NCBI RefSeq assembly: GCF_023824195.1 | Contig: NZ_CP085442.1 | Coordinates: 3,386,001-3,450,000, forward strand | Direction: 5' to 3' | DNA from: Priestia megaterium | GTDB lineage: Bacteria > Bacillota > Bacilli > Bacillales > Bacillaceae_H | DNA: 64,000 bases | Shown here: one piece after another, positions 44,521 to 52,763 of the stretch | Position numbering within the stretch: the stretch's first letter is position 1 | Layout: each line of letters begins with the position of its first letter | Translations under genes and position numbers: made by a program | The notes under the pieces: generated by a model | Told to the model about the DNA's origin: nothing | The model's input: only the letters and a program-made list of their open reading frames with translations | Database searches by the model: none

Positions 44521-45453
44521 TCAATCTTCCTCACCAATAATTACTCGGAGCACATTAGGATGTTTTTCAAAATCTTTTGTTCCTGCTCCATACCCGACTG
44601 ATTGTACTGTCATAGAAGGAACTGTGCAGAATTCTTCTGAAAGTACTGACACAATAGCTGCACCTGTAGGCGTGGTTAGCTCGCTTTTTATACTGCTTTG
44701 CTGAAGAGGAACACCCTTTAATATCTCTAAAGTAGCAGGTGCAGGGATTGGATAAATGCCATGATCAATATGCACTTTGCCAGTACCTACACAAACAGGT
44801 GATGATTTTATTTTTTGAATTTCTAATTTATTTATCAAAATAGAAGCTCCTACAATATCTATAATAGAGTCCACCGCCCCGACTTCGTGAAAGTGTACTT
44901 TTTCTAAAGAAATACCGTGAATGAGACCTTCCGCTTCTCCAATTTTTCTAAAAATGTTTAATGAAGTCTCTTTCACTTCTTGAGATAACTGACTTCTCTC
45001 GATTAGCTTTACAATATCTTGATAGGCACGATGACTATGGTGATGGCTGTGTTCGTGCTGATGGTCGCCATGTTCATGTTGATGATCATGTTCATGTTTG
45101 TGCTGATGGTCGCTATGTTCATGTTGATGATCATGTTCATGTTTGTGCTGATGGTCGCTATGTTCATGTTGATGATCATGTTCATGTTCGTGCTGATGGT
45201 CGCTATGTTCATGTTGATGATCATGTTCAGCAGCATACTTGTGCTCAACTGTCTCTGTTAACTCTACATCAAACTTCGTACTAGAGATTCCATTTTTCAC
45301 GACTTTTCTCCAGCTCAATTTATACTCTTCAGAAATATTTAGTTTTTGAAGCTCCTCTTCTAAAAGAATTGAATCTCCTCCAGCATCAATAAGTGCACCA
45401 ATGAACATGTCACCACTAATACCTGAAAAGCAGTCAAGATAAAGCGTTCTCAT
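44521..45453 (-). CDS. larC1: LarC1: N-terminal part of nickel insertion protein LarC with His-rich insert
   Basis: 310 residues. TLYLDCFSGISGDMFIGALIDAGG starts the LarC family; residues 71-141 are an insert of tandem 15-residue units built from His, Asp, Glu, Gln (HDHQHEHSDHQHKHE); the core resumes with GLIHGISLEKVHFHEVGAVDSIIDIVG and ends VLRVIIGEED, exactly where the C-terminal domain would begin in fused LarC. The insert has about 37 His and probably stores or delivers Ni2+. Its start overlaps the 3' end of larB by 20 bases. Confidence 0.95.
   Translation of the reverse strand: MRTLYLDCFSGISGDMFIGALIDAGGDSILLEEELQKLNISEEYKLSWRKVVKNGISSTKFDVELTETVEHKYAAEHDHQHEHSDHQHEHEHDHQHEHSDHQHKHEHDHQHEHSDHQHKHEHDHQHEHGDHQHEHSHHHSHRAYQDIVKLIERSQLSQEVKETSLNIFRKIGEAEGLIHGISLEKVHFHEVGAVDSIIDIVGASILINKLEIQKIKSSPVCVGTGKVHIDHGIYPIPAPATLEILKGVPLQQSSIKSELTTPTGAAIVSVLSEEFCTVPSMTVQSVGYGAGTKDFEKHPNVLRVIIGEED
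45031..45243 (-). repeat. 45-bp tandem repeat coding the LarC1 His-rich insert
   Basis: Units of 45 bases (15 codons) repeat about four times with few changes. It looks expandable, and the number of units may differ between strains. Confidence 0.88.
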
Positions 45454-46204
45454 TATGTTTAGCTCCTTTTTGAATTAATCGGTGAATCAAAGCAGCGTTG
45501 TAAGCAGCGCCGAACCCATTATCAATATTAACTACGCTAATTCCGGAAGAACATGAATTTAGCATAGTTAACAAAGCTGATAATCCGTTAAAATTTGCTC
45601 CATAACCAATGCTAGTAGGCACAGCAATGACTGGATGGGAAACCAGTCCACCCACAACGCTTGGAAGAGCTCCTTCCATACCAGCTACGACCACTGTTAC
45701 AGTAGCATTTTGAATCTCTTCAATATTATTTAAGAGTCGATGAATACCAGCTACTCCTACATCATAAATACGTCGAACTTTACAGCCGAGTATTTCTGCA
45801 GTTACTGCAGCTTCTTCTGCTACAGGCAAGTCAGAGGTTCCTGCACAAACAACAGCAATATACCCTTCAAAAGAAGAATCCTGATCTGAGTCCTTCCAAA
45901 AAAGGATTTTTGCTACTTCGCTGTATGTAAAACTTGGACATGCATCAAGCACTTGATTTGCTTTTTCTTTTGATATCCGTGTCACAAGTACAGACTTATC
46001 TTTCAGTTGTAACGCTTTAATAATAGAAATGATTTGTTCCGCTGTTTTCCCTTCACCAAATACTACTTCTGAAAAACCTTGACGTTTTTTTCGATGATAA
46101 TCTACCTTAGCAAACCCTAGATCTTCATATGTAGCTAACTCTTTTTCAGCATCTCCCACAGTTAGTTTCCCTTGCTGAACTTGTTTCAAAATTTCTTTTA
46201 TCAT
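45434..46204 (-). CDS. larB: LarB: nickel-pincer cofactor carboxylase/hydrolase
   Basis: 256 residues. The N-terminal region with DLGFAKVDYHRKKRQGFSEVVFGEGKTAEQI and the C-terminal AIR-carboxylase-like domain with VAGTSDLPVAEEAAVTAEI, VVAGMEGALPSVVGGLVSHPVIAVPTSIGYG are diagnostic of LarB. It carboxylates C5 of the pyridinium ring of nicotinic acid adenine dinucleotide and cleaves the phosphoanhydride, the first step of the pincer. Start follows larE after 47 bases, and it overlaps larC1. Confidence 0.96.
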   Translation of the reverse strand: MIKEILKQVQQGKLTVGDAEKELATYEDLGFAKVDYHRKKRQGFSEVVFGEGKTAEQIISIIKALQLKDKSVLVTRISKEKANQVLDACPSFTYSEVAKILFWKDSDQDSSFEGYIAVVCAGTSDLPVAEEAAVTAEILGCKVRRIYDVGVAGIHRLLNNIEEIQNATVTVVVAGMEGALPSVVGGLVSHPVIAVPTSIGYGANFNGLSALLTMLNSCSSGISVVNIDNGFGAAYNAALIHRLIQKGAKHNENALS

Positions 46205-46251
46205 TGTTTGTCACACACCTTAGATTGTTTATTCAGTGAAGTTTAGTGTCA

Positions 46252-47061
46252 CTATTCCACTTTTGACAAAGCTTGATTCATACTACCACTTTGATACCCA
46301 GTCAAATCTAATGTAATATATTTATAGCCTAGTCCCTTCAATTGCCTAGTAATGATATTGTTTTTTTCCATAATAAAGTTCATATCCTGAGGTTCCACTT
46401 CAATTCTAGCAATCTCTTTATGAGTTCGAACTCTCACTTGACCAACACCCAGCTCTTTTAAATAGGCCTCTGCTTTTTCTACTTTGGTTAATTTTTCTTT
46501 CGTAATATACTCCCCGTAAGCAATTCTAGAAGATAAGCAAGCAAACGAAGGCTTATTCCAAGTTGGTAACCCTAATTGCTGAGATAACTCTCTAATTTCT
46601 TTTTTAAACAAATTAGCCTCGAGTAAAGGTCCTCGTATTCCCTTTTCCTTTGCTGCTTTCATGCCAGGTCGGTGTTCATTCATATCATCAGCTATAGCCC
46701 CATATACAACCGTTTTAAATTGGTATTCTTCAATAATTGGCATCAGATGATCAAATAAGCTACTTTTACAAAAATAACATCTATTTTTGTTGTTTTCCGA
46801 ATAGCCTGGAATAGCTAATTCCGATGTCGCAATGATCTGATGTCTTACTCCGATTTGCCTTGCTAATACCTTAGCTTCTTCTAGTTCACTTGATGGATAG
46901 GTCTCCGAATCTGCAGTTACTGCAATCACATTCTCATTTCCTAATGTTTCAACAGCCACCTTTAATAAAAAAGTACTATCGACTCCTCCTGAGAAAGCTA
47001 CAACAACTGATTCCATATCCTTAAGAATAGAAGTTAAAGTCTCATATTTTTTGCCTACCAT
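46252..47061 (-). CDS. larE: LarE: ATP-dependent sacrificial sulfur transferase
   Basis: 269 residues. PP-loop Ser24-Gly-Gly-Val-Asp-Ser29 in VVAFSGGVDSTFLLK; CYFCKSSLFDHL; and PSFACLSSRI with Cys175, which lines up with Cys176 of the L. plantarum enzyme that gives up its own sulfur. It adenylates the pyridinium carboxylates and transfers sulfur to form the pincer thio-acids. GGAGGAT precedes the ATG. Part of the same operon. Confidence 0.96.
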   Translation of the reverse strand: MVGKKYETLTSILKDMESVVVAFSGGVDSTFLLKVAVETLGNENVIAVTADSETYPSSELEEAKVLARQIGVRHQIIATSELAIPGYSENNKNRCYFCKSSLFDHLMPIIEEYQFKTVVYGAIADDMNEHRPGMKAAKEKGIRGPLLEANLFKKEIRELSQQLGLPTWNKPSFACLSSRIAYGEYITKEKLTKVEKAEAYLKELGVGQVRVRTHKEIARIEVEPQDMNFIMEKNNIITRQLKGLGYKYITLDLTGYQSGSMNQALSKVE

Positions 47062-47097
47062 GTTCTTATCCTCCCGTCTTTGACAATCTTCTTGCTT

Positions 47098-47868
47098 TTA
47101 AATTGTCATGCTTCCAAATCCACCATCCACCCGTATTAGCGTTCCTGTTACGAAACTAGAAGCCTTTTCTGAAGAAAGCCAAACCGCTGCCCCTTGCAGT
47201 TCTTCTGGCTTACCAAATCGCTTCATAGGTGTATGTCCCATAATGGCTTCTACCCTCTGTGAACTTAGTAATTTTTTATTTTGTTCTGCTGGAAAAAATC
47301 CAGGAATAATTGCGTTGACCCGAATACCGGTCGGCGCTAATTCTCTAGCTAAGAATTGCGTTACACTATTAAGACCGGCTTTTGACACAGAATACGTAAA
47401 TACTTTAGATAACGGAGTAGTCGAAGAAACAGAAGAAATGTTAATAATACTGCCTTTTCTTTTTTGTTCAATCATTTTTTTAGCGAAAATTTGACACGTA
47501 AGTACGATTCCTTTTAAATTGACATCCATAATATCATCCCATTCGTCCATATCTAGCTCAAAAAAAGGAGTTCCACTATTTTTACCAGGAGCGTTAAGAA
47601 GAATATCCCATCCTCCTGACCATTTTTCGATAGCACTAGCTACTTCAATTAAGGATTCACGAGCACTGACATCAGCTTGAAAAGCTTTTGCTTTTCCTCC
47701 GTTACGTTCTATTTCCTTCACTACATCTTCTGCTTTTTCTAGATTACGGCCTACAATAGCAACTGTTGCTCCATGATTAGCTAGTCCTATCGCTATAGAT
47801 GAACCTAAAACGCTATTCCCACCAATTACGACTGCAGTTTTTTTAGTTAAATCAAATAATTGTTTCAT
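47098..47868 (-). CDS. SDR oxidoreductase, UxuB (D-mannonate oxidoreductase)-like
   Basis: 256 residues. TAVVIGGNSVLGSSIAIGLA (cofactor site with Ser-Val-Leu variant), ISSVSSTTPLSKVFTYSVSKAG (Ser, Tyr-x3-Lys), INAIIPGFFPAEQNKKLL and a final FVTGTLIRVDGGFGSMT. The NSVLG cofactor loop and the PGFF-x2-(A/E)QNK segment resemble YjmF/UxuB of B. subtilis, which reduces D-fructuronate to D-mannonate. The context with uxaC supports that reaction. It overlaps the 3' end of the LarA-like gene by 17 bases, so translation is coupled. Confidence 0.85.
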   Translation of the reverse strand: MKQLFDLTKKTAVVIGGNSVLGSSIAIGLANHGATVAIVGRNLEKAEDVVKEIERNGGKAKAFQADVSARESLIEVASAIEKWSGGWDILLNAPGKNSGTPFFELDMDEWDDIMDVNLKGIVLTCQIFAKKMIEQKRKGSIINISSVSSTTPLSKVFTYSVSKAGLNSVTQFLARELAPTGIRVNAIIPGFFPAEQNKKLLSSQRVEAIMGHTPMKRFGKPEELQGAAVWLSSEKASSFVTGTLIRVDGGFGSMTI

Positions 47869-49150
47869 TCCTGTCCTCCGCTCTTAAGAAGTTTCCTTCT
47901 TTATTAAATGATATAGAATAAAGCTCTGAACTTTGTTGCATGTGAGGATGAGAATGGATATGATTCAACAATGCCTCAGAAATCTCAATTTCACTTAACT
48001 CTAACGTATTTTTAATTCGCACCATCTTTACTTGAGTAAAGTCTAATATATTACTTGTTTTAATAGCTGCCTGAATTGCTTGGCGATCATTGGGTAACGT
48101 AGTAGGTATTTTTGTAGGCGCCACAACCGTTGAAGTTAAGCCATTGGCATACATAAATTCTAGGTTTGCCTTATCTACCAATCTTTGAGTTGTAAAGTCT
48201 GCAGTTCCCACTCCATTTGCATTTCCTTCTGTTTGAGGAGTCAAGTCCAAAACAACCATCTTATTAACGGCCGGTCCCCCATGAGCATATGGAGTTGGGT
48301 AGCGTCCTGTGACATTAGGGTCCATTCCATCCCCACTGATATTTTTGCCAATTTCATCAATAACCAGCACGTCTAGCTCATCAAAGTACAGTTTCGGTAA
48401 AAGCTGTTTAGCTATAATTTGTAGATTAGTCTCTTTATCCTCAATTTGTTCAGAAGGCAACACTTCTATTACAGCTACCTTATCAAATGAGTTTTCAATA
48501 CTAGCAATACCAAATAGAATAGGAAGTTCTTGCATAATAACTTTAGCCATTGCAGGAACGTTTTCAGCCATATATTTAAACCCTAGCTGATGGCAAGCTT
48601 CTGCTCCTTTTTGTTTTCCTAAACCGATGCTAATCATTTTCATGAGACCACTTTCCACTGGACCGCGAAAAGCTGTATGTGGTTTTATTCGATTTACAAC
48701 AATAATTCCATCAGCTTTTGAAGCATGCTTATCTACAAAGACAGGTAATCCATTGGATAATTGTCCAATTTCCACTACCTCCATTGAAGAACGAATCTCA
48801 CATTGTACACTCTCTTCGGTTATTCCAAGATGGCGTAAAACTTCTTGCTGGCCTTCAGCAGTTGCTCCGCCATGACTACCCATGCTTGGAACAATAAAAG
48901 GAATAGCTCCAAGTCCTTTTATGAACTGTACTGTGGTAGCTGTCATTTCTACTATTTGATCAAGCCCTCTACTGCCTACTGCAATGGCAATTTCCATTCC
49001 AGGTGTTATTCTTCTTTTTATATTTTCTTGATTTAATTTTTCTGTTAATACATGTTGAACGTCATGGATTTTTTTATCATCAAATGCCACTTGTACCTTG
49101 GCCATTTTAGGAATAGGAATATCTTTTAATAAATCTTGCAAAATACCCAT
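47852..49150 (-). CDS. LarA-family nickel-pincer racemase/epimerase (DUF2088)
   Basis: 432 residues. All four key residues of L. plantarum LarA have counterparts: His93 (MGSHGG), His158 (RIKPH), Lys171 (ESGLMKM, cofactor attachment) and His187 (AEACH, nickel ligand). The 16-residue gap between Lys171 and His187 equals that of LarA Lys184/His200. It belongs to the wider lactate-racemase-homologue family, which includes hydroxy-acid racemases and D-gluconate 2-epimerase. Position between uronate isomerase and a UxuB-like reductase points to a sugar-acid C2 epimerase. ATG has AAAAGG very close; a TTG three codons later is possible. Confidence 0.88.
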   Translation of the reverse strand: MGILQDLLKDIPIPKMAKVQVAFDDKKIHDVQHVLTEKLNQENIKRRITPGMEIAIAVGSRGLDQIVEMTATTVQFIKGLGAIPFIVPSMGSHGGATAEGQQEVLRHLGITEESVQCEIRSSMEVVEIGQLSNGLPVFVDKHASKADGIIVVNRIKPHTAFRGPVESGLMKMISIGLGKQKGAEACHQLGFKYMAENVPAMAKVIMQELPILFGIASIENSFDKVAVIEVLPSEQIEDKETNLQIIAKQLLPKLYFDELDVLVIDEIGKNISGDGMDPNVTGRYPTPYAHGGPAVNKMVVLDLTPQTEGNANGVGTADFTTQRLVDKANLEFMYANGLTSTVVAPTKIPTTLPNDRQAIQAAIKTSNILDFTQVKMVRIKNTLELSEIEISEALLNHIHSHPHMQQSSELYSISFNKEGNFLRAEDRNETII

Positions 49151-49220
49151 CCTTTTCCCGCCCTTCTTTTAATCTTCAACATCAGCATGATCTGTAATAA
49201 GAAAAAGAACTTTATTCATA

Positions 49221-50624
49221 TTAACGTTGTAAAAAGTATTTCTCTGCATTGTAATAAGAAATATTTTCAATCAGCGCTTGCAGAATTGTAGAATCATTGG
49301 GAACCTTTCCTTGCTCTACCCACTCGCCAATTAGGTTGCATAGTATTCTACGAAAATAATCATGTCTTTCATAGGAGAGAAAGCTGCGAGAGTCTGTCAA
49401 CATACCGATAAAATGACTGAATAACCCAACGTTAGCAAAATCTTTCATTTGTCGCTCCATTCCATCAATGTGATCGTTAAACCACCAAGCTGTACCAAAC
49501 TGAATTTTTCCAGTAACGCCATTTTCATAAAAATTCCCCATCATCGAGGCAAGTACAGGATTGTCTTTAGGATTTAAATTAAATAATACGACTCTCGGCA
49601 GCGCATCTTCTTGATCAAGCGTATTAAGAAATTCCGATAATCCTCGTGCGATATCTGCTTCTCCAATTGAATCAAACCCTGCATCCGACCCTAAAAGTTT
49701 TTTCATTTTTGTGTTGTTGTTTCGCATAGCTCCAATATGTAGTTGCATTACCCATTGTTTGTGAGCGTATATTTTTCCTAGTTCTTTTAAAAGAAACGAT
49801 CGGTACTTAATTAATTCATCTTGTGAAAGACGTTCGCCATTCATACGTCTTGTAAAAATTGTTTCTGCTTCGGCTAGAGTCACTTCTTGATATTGCATGT
49901 AAGGAATATCATGATCCGCTGCTCTTCCCCCATTGTCATGAAAATAATCAACTCGCTGTTTAAGCGCTTTTATTAATTCTGCTAAAGATGTTACTTGTTC
50001 CTTAGCTACGTGTTCAAGGTTCTTGATCCACTCCTGGAAAGTTGGACGTTCAATAAACATTGCTCCATCAGGACGAAAGGTTGGAACAACTTTTGTTTCA
50101 AACGTAGAATTCTGCTTTAGCAATTGATGATATTTAAGGGTAGAGGTAGGATCATCCGTAGTCCCTATAAATCGTACATTAGATTTCTTAATTAACGATT
50201 GAGGTGTAAAATCGGCACTTTGCAGTTTTTGGTTGCATTCGTTCCAAATTTCAAGTGCGGTATCTGGACTAAGTCTTTTATTAATATTAAAAAAATTCTT
50301 TAATTCCATGTGAGTCCAGTGATACAGCGGATTTCCAATTAAAGAGGGCACCGTCTCTGCCCAAGCAAAAAATTTTTCCCAGTCACTAGCTTCCCCCGTA
50401 ATGAAATGCTCAGCTATACCATTCATTCTCATTGTTCGCCACTTGTAATGATCTCCTGCTAACCATAGCTGAGTAAGATTTTTATATTGTTTATTTTCCA
50501 AAATTTCTTTTGGATCTAAATGGCAGTGAAAATCAAAAATCGGCATTTCTTTAGCAAAGTATTTATATAACTTAACAGCTGTAGGCGTGTATAGTAAGAA
50601 ATCGTCTGCTAAAAACTCTTTCAT
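49221..50624 (-). CDS. uxaC: Uronate isomerase (glucuronate isomerase)
   Basis: 467 residues. MKEFLADDFLLYTPTAVKLYKYFAKEMPIFDFHCHLDPKEI begins every UxaC; His33 and His35 are metal ligands. KQWVMQLHIGAMRNNN, GFDSIGEADIARGLS and GKIQFGTAWWFNDHIDGMERQM are also typical. It interconverts D-glucuronate/D-fructuronate and D-galacturonate/D-tagaturonate. First gene of the cluster, with TAGGAGG before the ATG and the regulatory region just upstream. Confidence 0.97.
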   Translation of the reverse strand: MKEFLADDFLLYTPTAVKLYKYFAKEMPIFDFHCHLDPKEILENKQYKNLTQLWLAGDHYKWRTMRMNGIAEHFITGEASDWEKFFAWAETVPSLIGNPLYHWTHMELKNFFNINKRLSPDTALEIWNECNQKLQSADFTPQSLIKKSNVRFIGTTDDPTSTLKYHQLLKQNSTFETKVVPTFRPDGAMFIERPTFQEWIKNLEHVAKEQVTSLAELIKALKQRVDYFHDNGGRAADHDIPYMQYQEVTLAEAETIFTRRMNGERLSQDELIKYRSFLLKELGKIYAHKQWVMQLHIGAMRNNNTKMKKLLGSDAGFDSIGEADIARGLSEFLNTLDQEDALPRVVLFNLNPKDNPVLASMMGNFYENGVTGKIQFGTAWWFNDHIDGMERQMKDFANVGLFSHFIGMLTDSRSFLSYERHDYFRRILCNLIGEWVEQGKVPNDSTILQALIENISYYNAEKYFLQR

Positions 50625-50673
50625 GTTATTTTCCTCCTAAGGAAACAAAATTGACTTTATGGATAAAAGGATA

Positions 50674-50687
50674 TGTAAACACTTTCA
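50674..50687. promoter_or_regulatory. cre-like site (catabolite control)
   Basis: TGTAAACACTTTCA differs from the CcpA consensus TGWAANCGNTNWCA only at the central G. It lies about 50 bases ahead of uxaC, a normal position for glucose repression. Confidence 0.6.
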
Positions 50688-50700
50688 TTTTCTGTTATAA

Positions 50701-50729
50701 TTAATTTGTTCGTTTACTAAACTAATTAA
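50701..50729. promoter_or_regulatory. Palindromic operator for the ROK repressor
   Basis: A 29-base imperfect palindrome: TTAATT-T-GTT on the left and AAC-T-AATTAA on the right, similar in style to xyl operators bound by XylR. It lies in the divergent spacer between uxaC and the ROK gene. Confidence 0.6.
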
Positions 50730-50856
50730 TTATAAAAATAATTTAGCATGTATATAAAATTCAGTCAATTAAATATTTTAAATTTTACAATTATTTTTTT
50801 TCATATGAAGATGCTATAATAAAAAAAATGTCAACGAAAATTCGGAGGATATATTT

Positions 50857-52044
50857 ATGCCTAACGGTGATGCAGCTTACATCAAAAAATTAAATCGATC
50901 TTTAATTATTAGCAAAATTGTAGAGACAGGAATGATTTCACGAGCTGAATTGTCTAAGGTTACAGCATTAACAAAAGCTACTATCTCAGCACAGGTTGCA
51001 AGTTTACTTGAAGAAGATATTATTATTGAGACACAGCAAGACTATTCAAACGTTGGAAGAAAGCCTATAATGCTATCTTTGAATGAAACTGCAGGATACG
51101 CACTAGGAATTGATCTAGATTATGGTCAAATCTCATTTACTCTCTCTAACCTTCTTGGTCGTCCAGTTTCTTCAGATACAGTCAAAATACATGATACAAA
51201 TTACTCGAATATCTTTAATGTATTAGTAAAAAAAATTAACGACTATAAAGATAAATGTCTTATGTCTAGATACGGCCTGATTGGTGTAGCTATTTCCATA
51301 CATGGTCTCGTTACCACTGATGAAATTATTCATTATATCCCTAGGTTGCAGTGGCATGATATTAGTTTAAAAGAGGACTTAGAAGCAGCGGTAAAAGTGG
51401 ATGTGTATCTTGAAAATAATGCAAATTTACTAGCTTTTGCTGAGCGATCTTACACACATCATAAATCCGATAACTTAGTATGTATAACGCTTCGTTCAGG
51501 TATAGGTCTTGGAATCTTAATAAACAATAAATTATCTAAAGGCCATGATGGCTATGCGGGAGAAATTGGTCACATGATTGTTCAACCAAATGGAGAGCTT
51601 TGTGCCTGTGGAAACAAAGGATGTTGGGAGAAATATGCCTCTGAGTCAGTCTTTTTAAAGAACCTTTCCCAAAGGAAACAAGTTCGTAATATGACTTTTA
51701 AACATATTGAAGAAGAGCTCGATAGAAAAGATATTGAAACACATCAAGAAATGGAAAATTTTATTTATTATATTTCAATTGGTTTAAATAATATCATCAA
51801 TATCTATAATCCTGAAATTTTGATTATTGATAGTGAACTACTTTCTCGATACCCAGATTCTATACAAAAAATTAAGAGCAACCTTTCTTCCTCTATAAGT
51901 CACTACCGTGAACTATTAATCTCCTCAACCGGAAAAAAGGCATATGAATTGGGTGCATGTGCATTAGTAATTAAGCATTTCCTTGAAATTACAATGCCGA
52001 ACTTGGTATATTCTGAGTCAACAGAAAACTCTATTTTAAAATAA
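50857..52044 (+). CDS. ROK family transcriptional repressor
   Basis: 395 residues. N-terminal winged helix (about 12-70: KLNRSLIISKIVETGMISRAELSKVTALTKATISAQVASLLEE), then a ROK sugar-kinase-like domain with GIDLDYGQI, the zinc motif CACGNKGCWEKYAS and GYAGEIGHM. It is related to XylR and NagC. Divergent from the uronate cluster with a palindrome between, so most likely its sugar-acid-responsive repressor. CGGAGGATAT precedes the ATG. Confidence 0.93.
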   Translation: MPNGDAAYIKKLNRSLIISKIVETGMISRAELSKVTALTKATISAQVASLLEEDIIIETQQDYSNVGRKPIMLSLNETAGYALGIDLDYGQISFTLSNLLGRPVSSDTVKIHDTNYSNIFNVLVKKINDYKDKCLMSRYGLIGVAISIHGLVTTDEIIHYIPRLQWHDISLKEDLEAAVKVDVYLENNANLLAFAERSYTHHKSDNLVCITLRSGIGLGILINNKLSKGHDGYAGEIGHMIVQPNGELCACGNKGCWEKYASESVFLKNLSQRKQVRNMTFKHIEEELDRKDIETHQEMENFIYYISIGLNNIINIYNPEILIIDSELLSRYPDSIQKIKSNLSSSISHYRELLISSTGKKAYELGACALVIKHFLEITMPNLVYSESTENSILK

Positions 52045-52116
52045 TCGCCATCTACATTTCAGTTTGCATAGTAAGAATGATTAAAAAGGGTAACTATTTT
52101 ATCTAGAGAGCAAACA

Positions 52117-52152
52117 AGAATTGACTCCTACTTACTAGGAGTCAATTGTTTT
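52117..52152 (+). terminator. Terminator of the ROK gene
   Basis: AATTGACTCCTA pairs perfectly with TAGGAGTCAATT around five bases, followed by T4. Confidence 0.85.
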
Positions 52153-52163
52153 CCTTCTCTATT

Positions 52164-52340
52164 TTAATCACCATAATAAAACTTCAAAAAGTTCAGGATG
52201 GATAACAAGATGATCAAAATAACTAAAACTCCTCTTATTAATATCCTTCTTGCTTCTTTTGGGGATGTTTTTTGTTTTTCATGCGCATAAAAAATCAGTT
52301 TTCGAAAGGCAATGTGAAGTAAAATGACGAAGGCAAACAT
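52164..52340 (-). CDS. Small two-helix membrane protein, start uncertain
   Basis: 58 residues from an ATG at 52338-52340 that has no ribosome site. The first helix (LFILAKIGMFAFVILLHIAF) begins before that ATG, and the frame is open 13 codons further to a TGA, without a start. Just upstream an ATG in another frame could be joined by one base change. Second helix: VLVILIILLSILNFLKFYY. Either the start is lost by a single-base frameshift or an unusual start is used. Confidence 0.4.
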   Translation of the reverse strand: MFAFVILLHIAFRKLIFYAHEKQKTSPKEARRILIRGVLVILIILLSILNFLKFYYGD

Positions 52341-52418
52341 ACCAATCTTTGCAAGAATAAACAGATCATCACATCCATTTCAACAAAATAAACAACTAAC
52401 GGGCATTCGGTACGTAGC

Positions 52419-52631
52419 TTAGCTATGAAACTTTCTCTTTTCTTTGTTTTTTTGATACTCTATAAAAAAAGAGGCTGGGACTGCACCAATACCTATACCC
52501 ATTGAAATAAACAGTGCCTGGTTCAGCTGAAGACTCGAGTCTGCCGTCACTTTACTATAAATCATAAAACATACGAAGCTTAAAATGCCTATAGCAAAAG
52601 GAATCAGCGCATGCTTATACCATTTCGTCAT
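52419..52631 (-). CDS. Small membrane protein
   Basis: 70 residues. GGGGAGGACAAT gives a strong ribosome site. Two membrane helices (residues 8-27 and 38-58) and a basic C-terminus (YQKNKEKRKFHS). No family recognised. One of a row of small membrane genes in this region. Confidence 0.72.
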   Translation of the reverse strand: MTKWYKHALIPFAIGILSFVCFMIYSKVTADSSLQLNQALFISMGIGIGAVPASFFIEYQKNKEKRKFHS

Positions 52632-52763
52632 ATTGTCCTCCCCTCTTCACATCTCATCTAGATGGTCTACACAATTTCAAGTGCGTATTTGTAGTGCATA
52701 TTCTATTCATAAGCATTTTCTAGATTGAGAGATGCGCGCATCAGTATTTAATAAGACTCCTTT

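Noticed and set aside
43984..44523. Programmed frameshift joining larC1 and larC2
   Set aside because: The two genes are in the same frame and separated by two stop codons; no slippery site is needed or seen.
44961..45284. Open frames on three other readings across the larC1 repeat
   Set aside because: Low-complexity mirror images of the His-rich repeat; no starts with ribosome sites.
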